Shown piece by piece: positions 45,379 to 55,700 of a DNA stretch of 64,000 nucleotides. Position 1 is the stretch's first letter. The number at the start of each line of letters is the position of its first letter. The position numbers were made by a program, and so were the translations under genes. Where the stretch lies: contig OU015569.1 in assembly GCA_907165135.1 (NCBI GenBank), positions 2,976,001 to 3,040,000 on the forward strand, in the 5' to 3' direction. Below the pieces are notes generated by a model that saw nothing but the letters and a program-made list of their open reading frames with translations, had not been told where the DNA came from and did not search any database. The DNA is from Oikopleura dioica. Taxonomy: Eukaryota; Chordata; Appendicularia; Copelata; Oikopleuridae.

Positions 45379-47447
45379 ATGTACAAGATTTTCTATTTTA
45401 TTTTCTGGGCGGTTGGTTTTTTGTATACGTTACGCACGGGTGCAAAGATATAGTTACTTAAAAATAGTCAAGTCTTTGAAATCTTCCTCTTTATTGCCCT
45501 TTCCAGACAACATTCAAAACAATATATTTCTCTTTCTCCAGCGAGAAAGCACAATAACTCAAGCAGATATAACCAACACTTCATTTAGGTCGAGAACTCA
45601 CGTGTTTACTTATCATTAATCTGAGCCATAATGAGTTCTTTCTAGCAGCGTCGAATTTCCCCAAAATTGTAATCTGCGCCGATTCAACTCATTCTCGCAA
45701 GAAACTAATTGAGCATTTTCCGAACGTCTCCAACGAGCTGGTAGAGCGCCTGTACGGCCATGAAATTCCGCGACATAATCGTGACATTTGGGTGTTGAAG
45801 AGCATGTATCCAGATGTGATCAACAGGGATCAATTAAAAAGTATTCTTCTACGAGAATCAAACGAGAAGGGCTGGTCTGAAGTGAAAGATCTAAGTGAGA
45901 TGGGCGTTTGAAGCTTCTTATTTTTTGTTCAGTTTTATTGAAGAAATAAACTTATTAAGATCTGACGGAGTTTTTTCAAACAACGACGACGAAGTACTAC
46001 ATTTTGGAATGCCGCCTTCAGAACATCAACTGCTCAGGCTTGTGGAAGCGTATCTGGACGTTGATGGGGCTGTGTCTCGAGTTGGACGTTCAAAAAGCAC
46101 ACGAGTTGGAAAGAAAGAGGCTGACACTCAATCGACAGGCCGCAACGCTTTTGTCACGCTCGTAAGTTAGCGGGAAATATTCTTTGCTTCTCAATTGAGT
46201 TCTCAAGAATGCAGAATATCGGGCGCCGGCAAGAAACAGACAAGGAGTACGACCGACCGAGCATCATTAAACAGTTAGATTTGACGGCAAGAGAATTTTT
46301 TCATTTCTAAAAAAAGATATTCCCTCATAGGTGGGTTACAATCACTCAGACTCGACCTTCGGCTGGAAAGGGTACAAAAACGCGCTGACAATTTATTATA
46401 TGCACTCGAACGAGAATTTCATGCGCGGCTCGCAAAGACTATTTTAGTGCGTCAGTGTTGAGTTGTTTGAATATTGAGCGCGCTCAGCCGTTGAAAGCAA
46501 GGAGGAGCATTCATACTCGCTCGTTCCCGGCCTAACTCCCGTCGTCAGCGTCAAGAATGTCAGAACAGTCCTTCTAGGTAAACCGTACACTCAGTGCATA
46601 GAAGATATCAGTTACACCACGCAAGGATGTCTCTACGGGTAATTAGCAAGCGTCGATTCTAAATCATAACCATCGCAATTAGGAAATTGCTGGATAGAAT
46701 CGTGCGCATGTGCCAGTGCTATCCAAGCTACGCGGAAGATGGCAAAAAGTTGAAAAAGAAATTTTCTGTAAGCTTCGACACTCTTGGGAAAAAAATAATA
46801 GGCTTATTTAAAAAGACGGTGGACGAGTGTAACTTTTATCTTCATGCGACGTGCGTTTCTTTTGTCAAGGTTTGATGCCATTTTTAAAAGCCCAGCTTGT
46901 TGACATCTACTTTCTAAGGAGCAGTTCGACCAAACCGAAGTCACCTGTGAACCTGCCTGCTACCAGGACTCCATTCATCAAGAATCTATTCCTGGGCTTT
47001 CGAAAAACTGAAAAAAAGGTTTTCGAAAGATTCATTTTTGAAAGCCCGAAAATTCACTACTCAAAAATGGATGACAAAAAGATCGATTTTCTTCAAGTAA
47101 CACGAAAAACTTCAAATCAACTGAATCTTATCTCCACGCAGCTCAAAATGGCCGAGGTTGTTGGAACGATTTATCAAGGTACTCCCGGTCACCATCATTA
47201 TTTTAATGGCAAAAAAAAATAAGAAAGGCCAAATTACACGATCAACGAGCTGGTGGCGGATATCGGCGGGTCATTAGGCCTCGTTCTCGGGCTTTCTATG
47301 ATCGACATGTTGGTGTTTGGAAGAGCCGTCTTCCGAATTCTACAGCGAAAGTGTAACGCAATTCTTAGCACTCGCCACGATCTACGTGCCTTTTTATTTC
47401 CAAAGAAGATTGCTGCGACCTCCAGGGAAGGGGTTCCTGTTTCTTAG
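45379..47447 (+). CDS. DEG/ENaC (ASIC-like) cation channel, 5' end unresolved
   Basis: The exons read as TM1 (MYKIFYFIFWAVGFLYT), the post-TM1 pocket (NFPKIVICAD, like FPAVTIC), a long extracellular domain with KNALTIYYMHSNENF and VPGLTPVVSVKNV, the cysteine-rich palm/thumb (PYTQCIEDISYTTQGCLYG, RMCQCYPSY, DECNFYLHATC, VTCEPACYQDS) and TM2 entry (YTINELVADIGGSLGLVLGL) with the GxS-like filter region GLS. The C-terminal tail is short and basic. It should be a trimeric, amiloride-type sodium channel of the plasma membrane. Intron 46287-46330 has a GC donor; several others fit only with GA or GG donors. A basic stretch before TM1 (KKERRKIRT) follows an acceptor site, so an upstream exon with the true start is expected. 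Confidence 0.85.
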
Positions 47448-47780
47448 GTTTTATATCTTCTTTTGAAATAAAAATGAGAAGACTATTAAAAATGAAAATC
47501 CAATAAGAAATACGACCGCTACTTTTTCTTCCATCGAAGAGCTAGAAAGATCTCCTGGAAGCGCTAGAAGACCGATTCCGAACCAGGAACTGACGCGAGA
47601 ATTAATTTAGCAAACCCTTCTATGATTTTCTCTCAGTCATAATAAGTCTTCATCAACAGCGCTTTCAATAACCAGCTACAAGGAATTAGAAACAAAAGCG
47701 ATTCTTACAAACTTGTGACTTCTGCTTTCGAATTGAAAACACATAATTTATGTTACTGACATTCTTACTGTATTACAAAG
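47448..47780. other. Convergent intergenic region
   Basis: Between the channel and caspase genes, which point at each other, there is AT-rich sequence with AATAAA just after the channel stop. Nothing else is seen. Confidence 0.5.
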
Positions 47781-49020
47781 CTAGTAACTACCAGGATAGA
47801 CGCCTGGCACAGAGATGTTTCTATAGACGGAGCGGACTCGCTGAAGTTGGTTAGGTTCACCGGTATTCTCTAAATTTTGTTTTTTAAAACATTTCCGAGA
47901 ATCTTTTTACCTCTAAAGAAATAGAGCTTTTTGGTTAACGTCTGTTGGTGTGATCCTTTCATGTATTGCCCAGCTGGTCCTTAAAAGAAAAAGTTAGACT
48001 CTAGAAATAGTTGCTTTCGTACCGATCGGTATTTTCTCATTTTCTATGTAGCGCTGGACATAGAGCAAAATCTCGTAGAGGTCACAATTAGCCCCGTACT
48101 TGTTCAGCGCCCGGTTGAGAATCTCCACATATGGGACCATCATATTTCCATAATTCCGAACTGAAACAAATGTGAAAACATTTCCGACGAGTTAAAAATT
48201 TAGCTCACCTGCGACTTCCCCAGATACGGTAGCAAAGGACGTGATTGTATTCGAAAGCCGATTGGGAATAGCATCGCTTCCGTAGCAGCACTAGAAGGAG
48301 GCACTAGAATCAGACGCTAAAAAGCAAAAAGAAACCTGAGAAAAGACGACTAGTGGAATCTTTGGACTTCCACTGGCGCTTGCGATTTTATCCATGCAAT
48401 TTCTGAGAGACATCAGTTCTCTCTGAATGTCGAATTCTGGCTCATCAGCTGTTCAAGCGATGAAAATCGGTGTTTTTACAGAATCATTATGATTCTTTTA
48501 CGATAAAAAATGATTTTTGACGCGTTCATAAAACAATGCAGCCTTGATAGTTGGGCCCGGGTGCATGGCTGGATACAAAAATCATAACCATATCTGTGTC
48601 TTTTGTGGATTGAATTTTGACCGTAAATTGACGGTCCAAGATTGCCACGATTAGTTTAGAAAAGAATCAATCCGTTTCTTCACAGAGTTGTTCTTTCAAG
48701 CATTGAAAATCCGCTCGTACCTCTGCTTCAGTCGCGTTCCGCCTTTAAATTCACCGTAGAGGTGCTCGTATAAATGTAGTTTACCGAAAACTGACTGAAG
48801 AAAACCCAAGTTTTTCTTCTGCTAATTTCTGAAACTCCTGAGTTGATTTCCAGGTGCCGATTCTATCGGGTACTTTTCCATCAAAAGTCTCCACATTTAT
48901 TCCCAGTACCAGCCTCTTCATAGTCACGCGGTACTCTGTCTCTAAATCCAAGCGATAACAGAATGACAGTCTTTTGTAAAGCAGTTTACCTGGCCTTCTC
49001 TTCGATCTACGTGGCTCCAT
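47781..49020 (-). CDS. Caspase-family cysteine protease
   Basis: The start MEPRRSKRRP (49020-48990) is followed by 48941-48785 (RLVLGINVETFD, RIGTWKSTQEFQKLAEEKLG, LGFSSVSF), the p20 core of caspases. Next come a helix (NATEAEVRADFQCLKEQL), the catalytic-His segment (DTDMVMIFVSSHAPGP, compare LSHG), a loop ending in RNCMDKIASASGSPKIPLVV and the catalytic Cys in FSQCCYGSD (compare QACRG). The p10 part has VPYVEILNRALNKYG, CDLYEILLYVQRYIE and TLTKKLYFF (compare TLRKKLYF). No long prodomain is present, so it is executioner-like. Both catalytic residues are kept though their surroundings are altered. The intron 48449-48528 is GA-AG. The donor after CLKEQLCEETD is unresolved. Confidence 0.85.
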
Positions 49021-49154
49021 TACGTTAATATTTTTGCGATTGTCGTAATGTCCGTAAAAATTCTCGCAGTTGTAAGTGACAGCTGGCAGGCCGGAATTCT
49101 GATAGCCACCACGCTAAATCGAAAGATAAGACTTAGTATTGGAGAAAAATTCTG

Positions 49155-49383
49155 CGAGGACGGACGGTGCCGGTACCAATCCAAAATTGGTACCCGGTAC
49201 CAAATTTCTGGTACCCGGTACCAAAAAAATGTCAGGATACCGAGCCAAAAAGGTGTATTTGGTCAATTAATGAAGTTTTCTTACACTTCAGCCGCGGAGC
49301 GGACATAAGTTTTTTGATAGGTCAGAAAAAATGTTTGACTTTGGTACCGGGTACCAATTTGGTACCGGCAGCGTCCGTCTCCC
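49155..49383. mobile_element. GGTACC-rich inverted-repeat element
   Basis: GGACGGACGGTGCCGGTACC at the left is mirrored by GGTACCGGCAGCGTCCGTCT at the right. Both arms continue into repeats of GGTACCCGGTACCAAA. The 120 bp centre has no coding capacity. Confidence 0.65.
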
Positions 49384-49469
49384 AAATTCTGATACCTGAA
49401 TATTACAGCAGCTGTATGTGTTGTTGACGCAAAAAGAACCCTGTCCTTTTTTGAGATAGAGTATGATTC

Positions 49470-51016
49470 CTAAAAGGGGAGTTGTTGAGTGGGTACTGAA
49501 TATAACAAAAGACGCAAAAGCCCTGTAATCCAGGGCCTAGATGAAGTTAAGCACTTTTTGCTCAGTACCCCATTATGATTAGACTTCAATTTGCCAAGCA
49601 TACCGATCAAAATAACCAAAACGACTGCAGGAACAACAAGGAAGATAACGTCGAAGTCCGTTTCTTCATTCTCGCAATCCGCGGCGCAGTCTTTGTAGCA
49701 ACCACATGTCACTAAAAACCAAGTCATTGTCGGTTCAATAAGTTGATATCTACGGTAAAAGCCAGTTCCAGCCTTCTGTGCGTTCATTTTCATGTCATCT
49801 GCTGCTTTTTTGATGAAAGCATCGATGAGCGAGGAGCTTCCGTTGAACTCGATCGTTATGTATATCTGCGTATGCGTTTTCTCCTCGTTCTGACGCCTGG
49901 TTCAAATAATATTGAAGGGATTAATTTTTTTTCTTCTAAAAATACTTTGAGCCAGTGTCTTTACTTTGCGAACGCCTTCGACGCTGACCGCTTTAATGTG
50001 AGTCGGATTGGGCTGAAACTCCTTCGGAATTTCAAAATATTTATTCATTTCGTTGTTGGACTCGTCCGCGTGCAAATACTTCAAATCCTTAAAGCAGTTA
50101 GTTAGCGAAAATAAATCATATGCAATAAATGAGGGCAAAAGCTTCCCAGTCATTCAAGCGAAAATAGTTTTTCTCCGCGCTTGGGCAATTTTAAAGATAA
50201 ATAATAAAAAACAAAAAGAAAGCGAACTTACCTGGTTGACGTCGAAAATAACTTTAACTTCCTCTACTGCATTCTCCGTAGGAATAACACGGACGTTATT
50301 ACAATTCTCTCCGTTGCAGCTGCAGTTTGTCTTGCAGTCATCACATTCCAAGCATTCGAAAAAGTGTCCTGACTGTTTAAAAAGGATTAAAAACAAATCT
50401 TCAAAATATGTTTGAAATAATTAAGCCCTTTCCTTGACGATGAAAATTCCAAGGGAACTCGCAAGAAGCAAGAAACTCATCAAAAGCAAGCTTGAAAATA
50501 TTTTATAAACCACTTTGGCCCTGAAAACGTTACATGATCCGAAAGGCGAATATTTTTCTTCTTCTTGCTTTGTACTTGATCCAAAGAGGGTCGTATACGT
50601 CGTTCCACCACATATCCTTGTCGTGTAAGGTGCACCAGGCAGGAATTAGCACTTCGACCTTTTCTGCCTTCTCTTCAATCGGTTGGTCTTCATTGCTCGC
50701 TAATCTCGGAAAACATTCGTGCTCTGGTATCTTCTCAGCTACTAATTTTTCACTTGGGAACACATCATCAAACTTATCTCGTCCTTGGTAAACCTAGAAT
50801 TCGGATTAGCCATTTGAAACAGAAATAAAAGAAATCTCACCAGTGGATACTCCGGATTGTCGAATTGATCCTTGATCGCCTGTTCATAATCCGGTGGGTC
50901 AAAGCCAGTAATGACCTTCTTCGGTTTCTCATCTAAAATATGGTTCAGTATTCTTGACTGATTGGTCTTGATTTTCATTTTTATCTACCATCTGCGTCTC
51001 CTCTTTTGATTGCCAT
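49470..51016 (-). CDS. Two-pass membrane protein with cysteine-rich ectodomain, unknown
   Basis: Starting at ATG 51016 (MAIKRGDAD) and splicing through GT-AG introns in phase gives a cytoplasmic part (FDPPDYEQAIKDQFDNPEYP, DDVFPSEKLVAEKIPEHE, PAWCTLHDKDMWWNDVYD), a first helix (FSSLLLMSFLLLASSLGIFI), a cysteine-rich stretch (FECLECDDCKTNCSCNGENC), a long loop (THTQIYITIEFNGSSSLIDA, FYRRYQLIEPTMTW), a second cysteine group (CGCYKDCAADCENE) and a second helix (VIFLVVPAVVLVILIGMLG). The two-helix topology recalls P2X or DEG/ENaC channels, but their motifs are missing. The final part after GKLK may include another intron. No family was recognised. Confidence 0.7.
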
Positions 51017-51535
51017 CTTTCGAGGGTCTCACTGAGAAGGTAAGTCTAAACTCGCTTCAGCGAACCTTCAAGGTACTTATCTCTCGTTCTATCGAGTCTG
51101 GCGCCATCAAGCGTGTTAGAAGAGAACGAAGAAAAGAATACACATTTACGCTACAGTGCGGCTACAAGAATAGTCAATCAATTCCAAATCAGCCTGTATA
51201 AGATATGTTTTTGCCTGTTCTCATAACAAAAGCCAAACGGTTTATAAACCTCATGTTACTATCAATTCTAATAGCTCAACCTCAGATTAATTATGTACTA
51301 CTTAAAGAACCAACACAAAAAAAACTACGCTTCTTGTCTCTAGACTCTAAATTTACAACAAGTTGTTATTCTTAAAAAAAACAACAACCAAACTCTGCCA
51401 AAAAAAACTCTCCAAAACTGCTTCTAAGCCTCTTAAAAATCAACGTTTTTGGATGTTTCAGTTAAATTTTATTCGGCGTACATGCGAGAAATAAAATAGA
51501 GAATGTGCGAAAGGCATGAAAATGTTGAAGCACAG

Positions 51536-52055
51536 TTAGAAAGTGATCTGGGAGACGGTGTTCTTGCTCTTGTTGCGAGCGAAGGAGCTAGCTTTTCAAA
51601 GGATAAAAGCAAATTGTAATTTACATCATGTCAATTCGTTCTACAAGATTTTAAACTACGCTCGATTGCTTTGCCTATCTATATACTCTAGGACTATTTT
51701 ATCCTTTCCTGACTCATCATAAGCCTCAGTGTTTGTAGCAGAGTCAGCGGTCTTGACTGCGGCCTGGACGGCGGAAGTAGCGACGCCACCGGCGCTGAGA
51801 AGCGGAGCCACTTCGACCTTTTTTGGAGCAGCAGCGGTAGTTTTTGGCGCAGGGGGATCTTCGCCAAAGAAAATGTTGCTAAAACACGCTTTATTAAAGA
51901 TGGAGGAATATTCTATGATGATAGATTTGGACTCCTATTTTATTACAAAAATCCTGAATATAAGGTACTTACGATCGGCCTCCGGGTGGAGCAAGGACTC
52001 GGGAAGTGTTGCGGGACATGCCGGCCATGGTATTGTTGTTAATCTGTCGATCCAT
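51536..52055 (-). CDS. Jupiter/HN1-like microtubule-associated small protein
   Basis: Exon 52055-51973 codes MDRQINNNTMAGMSRNTSRV then LAPPGGRS, and exon 2 continues NIFFGEDPPAPK, matching the family signature SSRVLRPPGGGSN..FG of JPT1/JPT2 (HN1) and fly Jupiter. The rest is Ala/Pro/Lys-rich and probably unstructured. Read straight through, exon 2 ends at TAG 51656. A GA-AG splice from about 51708 to the acceptor near 51599 would instead add SSFARNKSKNTVSQITF and stop at 51536, with AATAAA close behind. I favour the spliced form weakly. The family binds microtubules in the cytoplasm. Confidence 0.7.
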
Positions 52056-52362
52056 CTGGTTTCTGCGATTTGCGACTGTCTTGCTTTTCGGTTTTTTGAA
52101 AGTGACGAAAGAAATGGCGCGTGCCACTGAAATCAACGACGATTCTAGAGATCGCAAGCAAAAATTTTTTTCGAAAACACCTTTTTTCACTATTTTTTTC
52201 GCATGTGAAACTGACAAACAACTGTTTACACAACCAAAGTCAGTTTATTCTAGCGATATAGATATTTTTCAAGACCTTTTATTATATCTTTTATAATAGC
52301 ATATTCACTGAAAGCATTTTCCGTATATTCTATAGTTTATTTTGAAGCAAAGCAGAGTCGGA

Positions 52363-52657
52363 CTATCTTGGCGATTTCAAGGGTGTAGCGCGTTTTCTGT
52401 AATGATAAGTACTCTGTGGCAGAAATTTACAATTGCGTGTATTTCACGTCGATGCTGGGAACGAGATCTGGAACTTCTTCGATGTCGCCTATCTAAAATT
52501 GAGCTTGGTTTCATTTTCAGCAAGAATTTCTCACGTGTTTTGGGTCATCTGTGGCGCGCGTTTTGCGCCAGTCGGAGGTAGAACGCGCAAACGTCGACTT
52601 TCTACCGCTAAAGTCGAAGTGCTCGAAGGTTTCGCCGTGGTTTAGTGAGACGCCCAT
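52363..52657 (-). CDS. Small hydrophilic protein, unknown
   Basis: Exons 52657-52535, 52492-52431 and 52396-52363 join in phase to 72 residues: MGVSLNHGETFEHFDFSGRK, then STSDWRKTRATDDPKH, IGDIEEVPDLVPSIDVKYTQ and a short basic end (KRATPLKSPR). Introns of 42 and 34 nt are GT-AG. The IGDIEEVPDL piece faintly recalls IFT43, but there is too little to name it. It lies 110 bp downstream of the guanylyl cyclase gene on the same strand. Confidence 0.5.
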
Positions 52658-52767
52658 GGCTGTGTTCTGTCGGCTACCATCTGAGGTCTACTTTCCGGGC
52701 TCAGAGGAGAATGCAAGGAGAAATAATTGGCAGTATAAGTTCTGTGGAAGGAAATGAGGCCAAACTT

Positions 52768-55700
52768 TTATTTGAATCTGAGCCCTAAATAATAGCCAGA
52801 ACTCTGCTTCGAGCTCGCACTAATCTTCGGCATTGTTCTTTCCGCGGCCAGAAAGTTTGAAGGCTGTTCGGGAGCCAGCCCGCCAAGGAAATTCCTTCCC
52901 TAGTTCAAATTACATTCCGTGACTTTGCGAAGAAAACTTACAGTATCACTTATTTCTATTATTTGAGGGCTTTCGCCAAAACAAACTGAAGGCATTGTTT
53001 TCCTTCTTTTTCCAGTTTCGAAAACATCGTCCTAAATTTGAAGGTTTTCATTACTCATAACAAAGATGTTCTCTTTTTAGTGAATTTCTCTAAAGAGACT
53101 AGCAGTTCACGTTAATAACTTACGTCTGTTTCGATGAAATTAGAACGGCCAGTGTTGTTTCTGGAATGATTTTGCGTGCCTTGTCCCGACTGTCTCCCGT
53201 ACGAGTTCATATTGCCCGATGATCTTTTTGCCGAGTTTCCTTCCGTAATCGTGTTTCTATCCTGTTTTCTAGCGTGCTTTCGGGCTCCGCCGACTGGAGG
53301 CTTCATGATGCTGCTTTGTGGATAGTCTCCGCCGAAAGATTCCAGCGCGTTTATTTGCTCCACTAACCAGTAGCAATCCATTTCGCCTCTTCCTGAAAAT
53401 GAGCTCATTCTCTAGCCCTTTCCGAATCTGAGAAAACCTTTCAAATGAACCTTTCCACGTGATTCAAGATGAAACATGTTGGTTTGAACCAATTCTGCAT
53501 ACGCCTCGCTCGACACGTGAATTTTGAGCTCTTTTCCGTTTGACTTCATTCTGCTGGCCGTGTTGACTGTATCTCCAAAGAGGCAGTATCTGGGCATTTT
53601 TTGGCCAACTACACCCGCAACTAAGCTCCCTAAAAATTCATTTAAATTATTTTTTTATTCTCGTTCTCTTCCTTGATTTCTGAACACTGACCTGAGTGAA
53701 AACCAATTCTCAGATTCTTTAGCCAGAGAACATCGTCAGAATTAGGATCCATCTTATTCAGTTCGACTTTTACATTTTTCATAAGTTCGAGGGAAAATTT
53801 GGCGATTTCGCCGGCGTAATATCCCGGCGGCGGGTTTTCAAGCGGCTCGGGTAGGCCAGAAACGACCATGTAATCTCGAATAAACTGTAAGAATCGATGA
53901 GAAATGCACTTTACTTACCGGCTCCGATCGTCTCGACTTTGTAAATGTCTTTAAAGCGCTCTGTGATGGAGTCGAAAAGAGTATACAGCTGGTCAAGCAT
54001 GGAGACGATCTCCTTAGGACGCGATTCTAGGCATTTCGTAATTTGGGCGAAATTAACAATGTCGGAGAAGAAGACCGTAGCATTGTCAAACTGGCGAGGC
54101 TTAATTGGCCGACCATTCTGAATTTTTGACCGTTCAAATTTGATCTCGCAATTTAGGACGCACCTTCATATCATCCGCAACGCACTTTGGCAGCATTCTA
54201 TACAATAGATCATCTGCGCGTTCTTTCTCCTTTTTGTACTGAATCGTTCTTTCTTCGACAAGATCTTCCAAATGGCAAGAATAGTCTTCCATCCTGTCCA
54301 TGAGCGAGTCCACAAGAGATGATGCTTGCATCTTGGACACAAGTCCTTTAATTATTTGCTCGCTGTCTGACTTTTTCAAACGCTCGTCTGGATTTTTTGT
54401 CCAACAACCTTAAGATAATCATTGTTTATGAATATATTCCTAGAAGTTTTGAAGCTAACCTTCGACCATTGCTTTTAATGTCGGAGAAACGGTGAAAACA
54501 TCTGCGTCTTCCACAGAAAATCTGTCCGGGCGTTCAATATCGTCCAAAAATGGCTGCGAATCGGACTTGGATGCTTCTTTGCGAAACATTCGCTTGATGA
54601 TGTTCTGCGGGCGAGTAAATTCGAAATTCTCTGGCTCTTCGGAATCAGGGCCAAGCCAGAAGAGCCCCTTGCGATACATGATCTCGTGGCAAATAATGCC
54701 GAAGGAGTACATATCCGCGCTTTGCTCTCGTTTCACCTTATCCCTACTCTCAATTTGAATGCTGTCGTAGGTCGACTTTGACGTTGACTTGAAGAGCTGA
54801 ATAACATTTAGAAATAAAACGTTTTCCTTGAGTCTATTTCTACCTCTGAACATTCTAGCATGAGCTTTTCTGGAGCCATCCACAGCAATGCCTGGTAATA
54901 AGCATCAGTTTTTGACTCTTCTTTTTTCAGCCTTTCCTCTTTTCGCGCATGTCGCACGGGATCGAGCAAACTTGCCAGGCCAAAGTCGGTAAGTTTGACA
55001 GTCAGTCGCCCGTCGACGATGCAGTTTTGGGACTTGAGGTTGCCGTGAAAGCCCAAATTCGACTCGCGGTGAATTGCGCTCAATCCTTGAATAACGTCTA
55101 GCATCAGGCAGCGTTTCATTTCCCAAGTAAGATTGAATTTGGACGTGTCTTTGTCTTCGAGGAGATCTTTGAGGGATCCTTTGGTTCCGAACTCGGTGAC
55201 TAGAGATGCTCGTACCTCCCCTTCTACACTGCATGAGTACACGCCGTAGATCTTGGCTATGTGATTATGCTGCAGTTGAACAAGATGACGCAGCTCGCTT
55301 ATGACGCCAAGAGTATTCAGCGACTTCGGCAAATTGTCGATTTCCGGCGACAGTCGCTTCAAAGCGACAAAAGTGTCGGAGTAATACCCGGGAACAATTG
55401 TCTTTTATGGCCTTCGGCAAAAACTACAGTAAATTTCGAAAGGTCACGCGAATGCATTTTATGAAGTCATGAAGGAATTATTAATGGGAGGTTTAACTTT
55501 CCCAAGCGCAGAGAAAGCGCTTTCGAGGAAGTTCGAATTCTTTACGTATTACGTCTTAAAGACCTGCCTTAGATTTGGAAATAGGAAAGTCGCTCGAGAA
55601 AGAGGACGATAAAGATGAAACGCTGAGGTTTCGAGAGGATCGACTAAAGGACCTGATTCCACTGTAATAACTGTTGTTTGTTGTGGATGTAGGACGATTG

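Noticed and set aside
49167-49427. 86-codon frame rich in WYPVP repeats
   Set aside because: The repeats are the GGTACC palindromes of the inverted-repeat element translated.
49470-51016. P2X receptor
   Set aside because: Two membrane helices and a cysteine-rich loop suggested it, but the ATP-binding lysines and conserved ten-cysteine pattern are not present.
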